NCBI RefSeq assembly: GCF_003049685.1
Contig: NZ_PYSY02000001.1
Span: 124,001-188,000 of the forward strand
Origin: Brucella pituitosa
GTDB taxonomy: Bacteria; Pseudomonadota; Alphaproteobacteria; Rhizobiales; Rhizobiaceae
Reading direction: 5' to 3'
DNA: 64,000 bases
Below the pieces are notes generated by a model that was given only the letters and a program-made list of their open reading frames with translations, searched no databases and had not been told where the DNA came from. The position numbers and the translations under genes are program-made. This document shows positions 58,136 to 64,000 of this stretch, in pieces; the stretch's first letter is position 1, and each line of letters starts with the position of its first letter.

Positions 58136-59140
58136 ATGTCGAACAAGAAGAAACCACTGGTGGTTCTTACCCGAAAACTGCCTGACCCGGTTGAAACCCG
58201 AATGCGGGAATTGTTCGACGCACGTTTGAATATAGACGACCATCGCATGTCACAGCCTGAAATCATCGCCGCGATGAAAGAGGCGGATGTTCTCGTGCCC
58301 TGTATCACCGACGTGATCGATGCTGCTGCGATTGAACAGGCGGGGCCGAATCTCAAACTGATCGCCAATTTCGGCAATGGCGTCGACAATATCGATGTCG
58401 CGGCTGCTGCAAAGCGCGGTATCACCGTTACCAACACGCCCAATGTGCTGACCGAAGATACAGCCGACATGACGCTGGCGCTGTTGCTGATGGTGCCTCG
58501 CAGGCTCGTTGAGGGTGCGAATGTGCTCAATGAGCGTGACGGCGAATGGCCGGGCTGGTCACCGACCTGGATGCTCGGACGCCGCATCTGGGGCAAGCGC
58601 CTCGGTATTGTCGGTATGGGCCGCATTGGTACTGCGGTCGCACGCCGTGCCAAGGCCTTCGGTCTTTCCATTCATTATCACAACCGCAAGCGTGTCAGCG
58701 CACAGGTCGAGGAAGAGCTGGAAGCGACCTATTGGGACAGCCTTGATCAGATGCTGGCGCGGATGGACATCATTTCGGTCAATTGCCCATCGACACCGGC
58801 AACATTTCACCTGCTTTCAGCCCGCAGAATAGCGCTCATGCAGCCGACAGCCTATCTGGTCAACACGGCGCGTGGTCAGATTATCGATGAAAATGCGCTG
58901 GTCGAGCTGATCGAGCAGGGCAAAATTGCGGGCGCGGGTCTCGACGTGTTCGAGCATGAACCGGCGGTCAATCCGCAGCTTCTTTCGCTGGCTGAAAAGG
59001 GCAAGGTCGTGTTGCTGCCGCATATGGGATCGGCCACAATTGAAGGTCGTGTTGATATGGGCGACAAGGTGATTATCAATATCCGGGCTTTTGTCGATGG
59101 CCATCGCCCGCCTGATCGTGTCCTGCCCAATCGCGTTTGA
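58136..59140 (+). CDS. D-isomer-specific 2-hydroxyacid dehydrogenase
   Basis: NAD(P)H-dependent dehydrogenase of the glyoxylate/hydroxypyruvate reductase group, 334 residues. Rossmann loop GIVGMGRIGTAVARRAKAFG (GxGxxG at 160-165), catalytic Arg246 in NTARGQIIDE, Glu275 in FEHEPAVNP and His296 in LLPHMGSAT. Start at ATG 58136 behind GGGG. Glyoxylate or hydroxypyruvate is the likely substrate, but D-lactate-type enzymes share these motifs. It is convergent with the alpha/beta hydrolase gene, with two bases between the stops. Confidence 0.93.
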   Translation: MSNKKKPLVVLTRKLPDPVETRMRELFDARLNIDDHRMSQPEIIAAMKEADVLVPCITDVIDAAAIEQAGPNLKLIANFGNGVDNIDVAAAAKRGITVTNTPNVLTEDTADMTLALLLMVPRRLVEGANVLNERDGEWPGWSPTWMLGRRIWGKRLGIVGMGRIGTAVARRAKAFGLSIHYHNRKRVSAQVEEELEATYWDSLDQMLARMDIISVNCPSTPATFHLLSARRIALMQPTAYLVNTARGQIIDENALVELIEQGKIAGAGLDVFEHEPAVNPQLLSLAEKGKVVLLPHMGSATIEGRVDMGDKVIINIRAFVDGHRPPDRVLPNRV

Positions 59141-59142
59141 AG

Positions 59143-60009
59143 CTATTTGCTGGCCGTAACCGAGCTATCAGGATTGTCGCCAGCAATGAATTTCAATACT
59201 GCACGGGCGTAGAGGCGGGGATTTTCCGCCGGAACGCCATGACCGGAATCGGGCAGGATAACCAGCCGTGCATCAGGAATATGATCTGCAATGAACTCGG
59301 TATGCTCACGCGTGATCGCAGTATCGCGATCACCGATTACAATGGCGGTTCGCACGGTGATCTTCGACAAGTCTTCCGCCGTATAGTTCGGCTCATTCGC
59401 CCATAAGGCATGGATTTCTTTATCGATGCTTTCATAGTGGCGTAATTCAGGAAGCGGTTTGCCTTCGGCGCGCGCCAGAGCATAGCCGGTCGAGCCCTCC
59501 GGCGTAACATTGGCGGCTTGCGCAAACAGGCTTTTGAGTCGTTCGGGATAGCGCATGGCAATATCGATGCCGATAATGCCGCCATCGCTCCAGCCGACCA
59601 GATCAACCTTGCCGATGTTGAGATAATCCAGCAGTGCTACATAATCGTCAGCCATCAGCTCATAGGTGAGCGGTTCGGTCGTGCGTGTCGAGCGTCCTTG
59701 CCCACGGCTATCCGCAACAATCACCGTATGGTCGCGCGCGAGAATCGGCAGTTGTGCATCCCAGACATGCTGATCAGACAGGCCGCCATGGATGAGAAGG
59801 ATTGGCGGGCCCTTTCCCACGACGCGATAATACATCTCAATGCCATTGACGCTGGCAAAGCTGGCTGGCGAAGCGGTGATGGTCATGCGTGCGGCCCTTT
59901 CAAGCGAAACGGCAGACGGGAAGAAGGTGACAAGCCCGAAGAGCAGTGCTGAGAATCCCAGTGTGGAAATCCAGAGCACCGATCGTGGGAGTGTCGTTTT
60001 TCCTGTCAT
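59143..60009 (-). CDS. Alpha/beta hydrolase with N-terminal membrane anchor or signal
   Basis: 288-residue hydrolase. A hydrophobic segment at about 10-34 (VLWISTLGFSALLFGLVTFF) is a signal or anchor, so the enzyme is probably periplasmic. Oxyanion motif LLIHGGLSD (74-76 HGG), nucleophile Ser141 in VGWSDGGIIG, acid in VIGDRDTAI and His in PDSGHGVPAEN: a complete triad. It starts at ATG 60009, 16 bp after the NlpC/P60 gene, and is the last gene of the operon that begins with the M17 aminopeptidase. The substrate is unknown. Confidence 0.9.
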   Translation of the reverse strand: MTGKTTLPRSVLWISTLGFSALLFGLVTFFPSAVSLERAARMTITASPASFASVNGIEMYYRVVGKGPPILLIHGGLSDQHVWDAQLPILARDHTVIVADSRGQGRSTRTTEPLTYELMADDYVALLDYLNIGKVDLVGWSDGGIIGIDIAMRYPERLKSLFAQAANVTPEGSTGYALARAEGKPLPELRHYESIDKEIHALWANEPNYTAEDLSKITVRTAIVIGDRDTAITREHTEFIADHIPDARLVILPDSGHGVPAENPRLYARAVLKFIAGDNPDSSVTASK

Positions 60010-60025
60010 CAAAGATACCCGGTCA

Positions 60026-60886
60026 TCAGGGCCTTCTGATCAGCGTTGGCAGATCGTAGAGATAGGCGATGCGCTTGATTGCGTCCCTGAGTGGCTCCAG
60101 GGTCACGGTCATGGTGTGGCCGCTGGCGTGGATCAGCATGTCAGGCGATGCACAGATCGCGACGTGGCCTTTCCAGAACACCAGATCTCCGCGCTTGAGA
60201 TTGGAATAATCATCATCCGGTTCGACGATTTCGCCGAGCGTGTTCTGCTGCATGTCCGAATCGCGCAAGACCTTGCGGCCCGAAACCCACATGGAAAGCT
60301 GCACGATACCGGAGCAATCGATACCGAAACCCGATGTTCCACCCCAGAGATAAGGCGTATGCAATAGGGTTTCAGCAACTGCAACATAGTCTGCCGCATG
60401 CTGATCAAGTGGCGCAAGATGGCCTGCAATCAGGGCTTCGCCGTTCTCAAGTAGTGCATATTGCGTGCCGCGTGTTTCAGCGGAACCAATAATGCGCACA
60501 CGCGAGCCAAGCGAAAGTGCCTTGGTATGCGGAAAACGAAGATCAGAGCCGGGATAGATGAATGTGCGCGGCACGATCACCATGTGAGTCGCATCTGCGG
60601 TTGGCTTTTTCAACGATGCTGAGGATATGTAGCCTGTATAGCCGTCGCGCTCGGCCTGCACCCAAGACCAGCCGTCCTGCTCTTCGAAAACGCGAACCAT
60701 GTCGCCGAAAATGATCTGGGTTTGTGGTCCGCTATCTGGTCGTGGTTCAGAACGAAGGTCAACCACCGAAGCCGAAACCTGCATCAGAGTGCCAGTGGTA
60801 AAACGGCTCGCTTCCACCTTGCCGCTCAACCGCTCATCGGCGAGATCAGGACGATAGGCATTCAAGCGACGGTCGAGCATGCTCAC
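60026..60886 (-). CDS. NlpC/P60 peptidase with SH3 domains
   Basis: 286-residue protein: N-terminal bacterial SH3 region (about 37-92, VSASVVDLRSEPRPDSGPQT) and a second barrel-like segment to about 155, then an NlpC/P60 domain with Cys191 in FGIDCSGIVQLSMW, His241 in WKGHVAICAS and His253 in MLIHASGH. It resembles cytosolic gamma-D-glutamyl-L-diamino acid endopeptidases of murein peptide recycling: no signal peptide is present. The GTG start at 60886 has AGGGAG eight bases upstream and overlaps the marR stop by four bases. Confidence 0.92.
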   Translation of the reverse strand: MSMLDRRLNAYRPDLADERLSGKVEASRFTTGTLMQVSASVVDLRSEPRPDSGPQTQIIFGDMVRVFEEQDGWSWVQAERDGYTGYISSASLKKPTADATHMVIVPRTFIYPGSDLRFPHTKALSLGSRVRIIGSAETRGTQYALLENGEALIAGHLAPLDQHAADYVAVAETLLHTPYLWGGTSGFGIDCSGIVQLSMWVSGRKVLRDSDMQQNTLGEIVEPDDDYSNLKRGDLVFWKGHVAICASPDMLIHASGHTMTVTLEPLRDAIKRIAYLYDLPTLIRRP

Positions 60887-61233
60887 AGTGGTAACTCCCT
60901 GGCCTTGGCGATCACCAGATCGCCTAATCTTTCGACATAAAGTGCGCCAGTAACCGTTCTCTTTACTAGCACATTCCGACGGTCTTTTTCATCACGATGC
61001 CGGGATACAAGATCGAGCGTTCCCATCGTATCGAGGGCACGTGTAATCACCGGCTTGGTGACATTCAGTTTGGCTGCAAGTCCTCGCACCGTATGCGGCG
61101 GGGGCTCCAGATAAATGGTGAGAAGTATAGTGACTTGTCGCGTGGTCAGGTCGGGCATCTCGTCCCGCACCTGCTCCAGCGACAAAGTTCTCAGCAATGT
61201 CAGTGCCTGCAAAGGTTTCAGTTCAACGGGCAT
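60883..61233 (-). CDS. MarR-family transcriptional regulator
   Basis: 116-residue winged-helix regulator: helix-turn-helix in HTVRGLAAKLNVTKPVITRA and wing RHRDEKDRRNVLVKRTVTGA, the typical MarR DxRxxxV-like element. Shorter than usual (about 140) at both ends. It lies between the M17 aminopeptidase and NlpC/P60 genes and overlaps the latter, so it probably regulates this operon; no operator palindrome was pinned down. Confidence 0.88.
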   Translation of the reverse strand: MPVELKPLQALTLLRTLSLEQVRDEMPDLTTRQVTILLTIYLEPPPHTVRGLAAKLNVTKPVITRALDTMGTLDLVSRHRDEKDRRNVLVKRTVTGALYVERLGDLVIAKARELPL

Positions 61234-61307
61234 GTTCTACCGAAGCTCGGGTAATTGTTTCGGACCCGTATCATTCAACGCCGTTTTCACTTTGCAGGCA
61301 AGCGATT

Positions 61308-62690
61308 TCATTTTGCGGGATATTGCTCTTTGAGCAGCTTATAGAGCGCGCGGATTGCCTGTGCTTCGCCACCAATCGGAGAGGCAGGCTTTTCCGCCGG
61401 CACCCAGCCGTAGATGTCGAAATGTGCCCAGCTTTTAGCCTTCTCGACAAAGTGGCTCAGGAACAGTGCAGCCGTCACAGAGCCTGCAAAGCCATCGGTG
61501 GTGACATTGTTGATGTCTGCCACACGCGACGAAAGTTTCTGCGCATAAGGTTGCCAGAGCGGCATACGCCAGAGCGGATCGGCTGTTTCATCAGCTTTCT
61601 CCGCAATGCTTGCTGCAAGCGCATCATCATGCGTATAGAAAGGCGGCAGATCCGGGCCGAGCGCCACACGCGCTGCACCTGTCAGCGTTGCCATATCGAT
61701 GATGAGTTCCGGCTCTTCCTCATCGGCCAGTGCCAGTGCGTCTGCCAGAACCAGACGGCCTTCTGCATCGGTATTGCCGATTTCAACCGTTAATCCCTTG
61801 CGGCTTTGCAGCACATCGCTTGGGCGGAAAGCATTGCCCGCAATCGAATTCTCGACTGCCGGAATGAGCACGCGTAGCCGCACGGGCAGTTTCGCGTCCA
61901 TGATGGTGGAGGCAAGCCCCAGCACATTGGCGGCTCCGCCCATATCTTTTTTCATGAGCAGCATGCCGCTCGCAGGCTTGATGTCGAGACCGCCGGTATC
62001 AAAACACACGCCTTTGCCGACGAGCGTGATCTTTGGATCGCTGTCTTTGCCCCATGTGAGATCGATCAGGCGGGGCGCGATGCTGCCTGCACGACCAACC
62101 GCATGGATCATCGGGAAATTCTGTTCCAGAAGTGCGTCGCCCTCGATGGTGCTGACCTTCGCGCCATTCCTGGCTGCCAGATCACGTGCCGCCTGTTCCA
62201 GCGCATCCGGTCCCATATCATTGGTCGGCGTGTTGATGAGATCACGGGTAAGGGTTACAGCATCGGCGATGCGCTGTGTTTCAGCGGCATCCACACCTTC
62301 GGGAATGGTCAGACGGATCGTCTTTCCATTGCCCTTGCGGTAACGCGTGAAACTGTAACCGCCCATGAGAAATGCAAGCGCTGTCAGTTCGGCATGATCA
62401 GGATTGCCTTCAATATACCAGTTACCTTCTGGCAGGCTGCGGGCAAGCTTACCGGCCAAAAGCTGCGACTGACCACCCTGTTCATCGTCGCCTGTACCAA
62501 ACAGAGCGCCAGCAATCGAGCCGTCTTTGCCCGGCAGCACAAGAACACGTCCGGCTTCACCGTTGAAATCATTCGCTCTGGCCCAGGCCTGGACATCGGA
62601 TGTCAGCCCTGCCTGATCGACCTTATTCTTTCCGATGAACCAGATGGGGCGGCTGTCTGCTGATTTGGTGGTAACGATCTCAACGGTCAT
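61308..62690 (-). CDS. M17 leucyl aminopeptidase family protein
   Basis: Di-metal aminopeptidase of 460 residues, shorter than PepA (about 500) through a reduced N-terminal domain, thus like the PepB/YwaD-side M17 group. The active site is complete: LVGKGVCFDTGGLDIKP supplies the metal Lys and Asp plus the catalytic Lys, LLMKKDMGGAANV a further Asp, and the signature NTDAEGRLVLAD the last Asp, Glu and the catalytic Arg. First gene of an operon with marR, NlpC/P60 and alpha/beta hydrolase, which suggests degradation of peptides released from the cell wall. Confidence 0.94.
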   Translation of the reverse strand: MTVEIVTTKSADSRPIWFIGKNKVDQAGLTSDVQAWARANDFNGEAGRVLVLPGKDGSIAGALFGTGDDEQGGQSQLLAGKLARSLPEGNWYIEGNPDHAELTALAFLMGGYSFTRYRKGNGKTIRLTIPEGVDAAETQRIADAVTLTRDLINTPTNDMGPDALEQAARDLAARNGAKVSTIEGDALLEQNFPMIHAVGRAGSIAPRLIDLTWGKDSDPKITLVGKGVCFDTGGLDIKPASGMLLMKKDMGGAANVLGLASTIMDAKLPVRLRVLIPAVENSIAGNAFRPSDVLQSRKGLTVEIGNTDAEGRLVLADALALADEEEPELIIDMATLTGAARVALGPDLPPFYTHDDALAASIAEKADETADPLWRMPLWQPYAQKLSSRVADINNVTTDGFAGSVTAALFLSHFVEKAKSWAHFDIYGWVPAEKPASPIGGEAQAIRALYKLLKEQYPAK

Positions 62691-62790
62691 GACATTCCTC
62701 GGCAGTGAAAACTTGTAGCTACGTCAATAAACAAATAGCCACCCGGCGTGAACCGACTGGCTATTCAATTCTGCATGAAAGGGAAACATT

Positions 62791-62835
62791 CGAGCGCGTC
62801 CCGAAAAGTGTGAAACGGTTTTCGGATAAGATGCG
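62791..62835. repeat. Mosaic palindromic repeat locus 12 (type D)
   Basis: GAGCGCGTCCCGAAAAGTGT, then GAAACGGTTTTCGGATAAGATGCG. It lies between the M17 gene and the broken pilin gene. Confidence 0.75.
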
Positions 62836-62900
62836 GGTCAACGTTTTCTAATGGTCTGATCCGATATGTCAGTCGGGATTCAAACGTCAAATTCAATCCA

Positions 62901-63084
62901 CTAGTTTCGTTCGACGAGCTGAATCTGTGCGGCTGCATTGTAATCGAAAGCGGAAGCGGGCTTTCCGGCGAAAAGCGCCATGCCACTGATGACGGCGATA
63001 ATGGCAAGCGCACCGATGAGCGTGCATTCAATCATCGCTGCACCCGATCTGTTCTTGAAAAAAGCGCGTCATCAAAGCCGGCAT
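62901..63084 (-). pseudogene. Flp-type (class IVb) pilin gene with a +1 frameshift
   Basis: Reading from ATG 63084, preceded by AGGGTAAGTAAC, gives MPALMTRFF, then leaves frame at a run of six A on the + strand (63058-63063) and stops early. Removing one base gives 60 residues: MPALMTRFFKNRSGAAMIEC, then TLIGALAIIAVISGMALFAG, then a polar tail ending QIQLVERN. This is a type IVb prepilin: short basic leader, cleavage Gly, Glu five residues later (G-AAMIE), and one hydrophobic helix; the usual EY is EC here. No pilus assembly genes are in the window. It may be a true pseudogene, a slippage-prone gene or a sequencing error. Confidence 0.75.
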
Positions 63085-63109
63085 GTTACTTACCCTGAGC
63101 TGAAGTCTC

Positions 63110-63214
63110 GTTAGAGCGTCGTGCGCCCAAGGGGGCGCACAAAGGCCGCTCTAACAATTTAAACATGCTGCATAGTTCTACCGTAAATCGATTCCGATTT
63201 AAGGAACTATGCAG
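63110..63214. repeat. Mosaic palindromic repeat locus 13 (type A plus type B), in the pilin-mutM gap
   Basis: Type A at 63110-63155: GTTAGAGCG and CGCTCTAAC ends around GTGCGCCCAAGGGGGCGCAC. Type B at 63168-63214: CTGCATAGTTC and GAACTATGCAG ends around TAAATCGATTCCGATTTA. The remaining sequence up to mutM has no gene I can support. Confidence 0.85.
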
Positions 63215-63394
63215 TAGGGTTCCTTTTTAATGCCCGCCAATTGTGATGAGTTTAAGAAACAAGGAAAATAAAGCGTTAATATGACTCCAACTTGGCTTGG
63301 GTGCGACTTCGGTCTGGTTTGGGTTAACGGATGGCAAATACAGTTTCTCCGGCCTATATGAGGTTTTCCGAACTATTTGCTGGGAAGATAATCA

Positions 63395-64000
63395 ATGCCG
63401 GAATTGCCAGAGGTCGAGACGGTCCGCCGCGGATTGCAGCCCTTCATGGAAGGCGCAAATGTCGAGCGGGTCGAGCAGAACAGGCCAGATCTGCGGTTTC
63501 CTTTCCCCGATCAGTTTGTCGAGCGGGTTTCAGGTCATCGTATTGAGGCGCTGGGTCGCCGCGCGAAATATCTGACCATGCATCTTGATGACGGGCTGTC
63601 GATCATCAGTCATCTTGGCATGTCAGGTTCGTTTCGCATTGAAGCGGATGATGCGGAAGGAATGCCGGGCGGCTTTCATCATGAGCGATCCAAAATCGCC
63701 AAGCACGACCATGTCGTCTTTCATATGCTGCGCCTGGACGGCTCGAAGGCGCGCATCATCTATAATGATCCGCGGCGTTTTGGTTTCATGCTCTTTGCCG
63801 AGAAAGGTGGGCTTGATGATCACCCCTTGCTCAAAGGGCTTGGTGTTGAGCCGACAGGAAACCGGCTTTCAGGAGAGTTGCTTGGCACACTCTTTAAAGA
63901 TCGCAAGACGCCATTAAAGGCAGCACTGCTTGATCAGCGGCTGATTGCGGGGTTGGGTAATATTTATGTCTGCGAGGCATTGTGGCGATCGCGGCTCTCG
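63395..64000 (+). CDS. mutM: Formamidopyrimidine-DNA glycosylase, 3' end cut by window edge
   Basis: Bifunctional base-excision enzyme removing 8-oxoguanine and formamidopyrimidines. 202 of about 290 residues are in the window. The invariant N-terminus [16 protein letters not shown] provides the catalytic Pro2 and Glu3; further family motifs are [11 protein letters not shown] (the intercalating Met), [19 protein letters not shown] and [18 protein letters not shown]. The C-terminal zinc finger lies beyond the end. Start at ATG 63395. Confidence 0.97.
   Translation, partial: MPELPEVETVRRGLQPFMEGANVERVEQNRPDLRFPFPDQFVERVSGHRIEALGRRAKYLTMHLDDGLSIISHLGMSGSFRIEADDAEGMPGGFHHERSKIAKHDHVVFHMLRLDGSKARIIYNDPRRFGFMLFAEKGGLDDHPLLKGLGVEPTGNRLSGELLGTLFKDRKTPLKAALLDQRLIAGLGNIYVCEALWRSRLS

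Overview
This is an ordinary stretch of alphaproteobacterial chromosome, most likely from Brucella/Ochrobactrum (Brucellaceae, Hyphomicrobiales) or a very close relative. The reasons are the gene order (dnaK-dnaJ-pmtA; pstSCAB-phoU-phoB; fabI-fabB-fabA divergent from irr; lnt-phrR-like-metK-trmB; rimP-nusA-ylxR-infB-rbfA-truB-rpsO-pnp), a rhizobial-type PmtA, an Irr-type Fur protein, an alphaproteobacterial BTLCP peptidase, and many short mosaic palindromes of the kind scattered through rhizobial intergenic DNA. I see no prophage, insertion sequence, CRISPR array, rRNA or tRNA. Both ends cut genes: an aldo/keto reductase at the left and mutM at the right.

Layout. 0-3 kb: aldo/keto reductase, a divergent LysR regulator and a Gfo/Idh/MocA dehydrogenase. 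3-9 kb: dnaK and dnaJ with a textbook alphaproteobacterial heat-shock promoter, then pmtA, an FMN reductase, pyrF and a DUF1330 protein. 9-14 kb: an SMP-30 lactonase, gshB, comM, a stand-alone DnaB-like ATPase and a VOC protein. 14-16.6 kb: two secreted envelope proteins (BTLCP, RlpA-like) with two CtrA-type boxes, and a DUF454 membrane protein. 16.6-24.4 kb: an aminotransferase and the whole Pst phosphate uptake and control cluster, under a triple PHO box. 25-28.4 kb: a SleB-type cell wall hydrolase lipoprotein, a small lipoprotein, an M29 aminopeptidase and dps.

28.7-39.5 kb is a dense same-strand block: tsaB, rimI, plsC, miaB, phoH, ybeY, corC-like, lnt, a phrR-like regulator, metK and trmB, covering tRNA/rRNA maturation, lipid and lipoprotein assembly and SAM supply. 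39.6-50.9 kb is the transcription-translation block rimP to pnp. 51-57.8 kb: an RsmC-like methyltransferase, the unsaturated fatty acid genes fabA/fabB/fabI facing irr, an orphan MetQ-like protein, a GNAT protein and an SH3 protein. 58-63 kb: a hydroxyacid dehydrogenase facing an operon of M17 aminopeptidase, MarR regulator, NlpC/P60 hydrolase and alpha/beta hydrolase. The last kilobase holds a small Flp-type pilin gene broken by one extra base, then mutM.

Most of the window is conserved core genome. The observations most worth a second look are the frameshifted Flp pilin, exact TTAA-N7-TTAA boxes upstream of two cell-envelope genes, the isolated DnaB-like ATPase next to comM, thirteen loci of mosaic palindromic repeats, and the pho cluster without an adjacent phoR. 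I did not find a convincing new multi-gene system.
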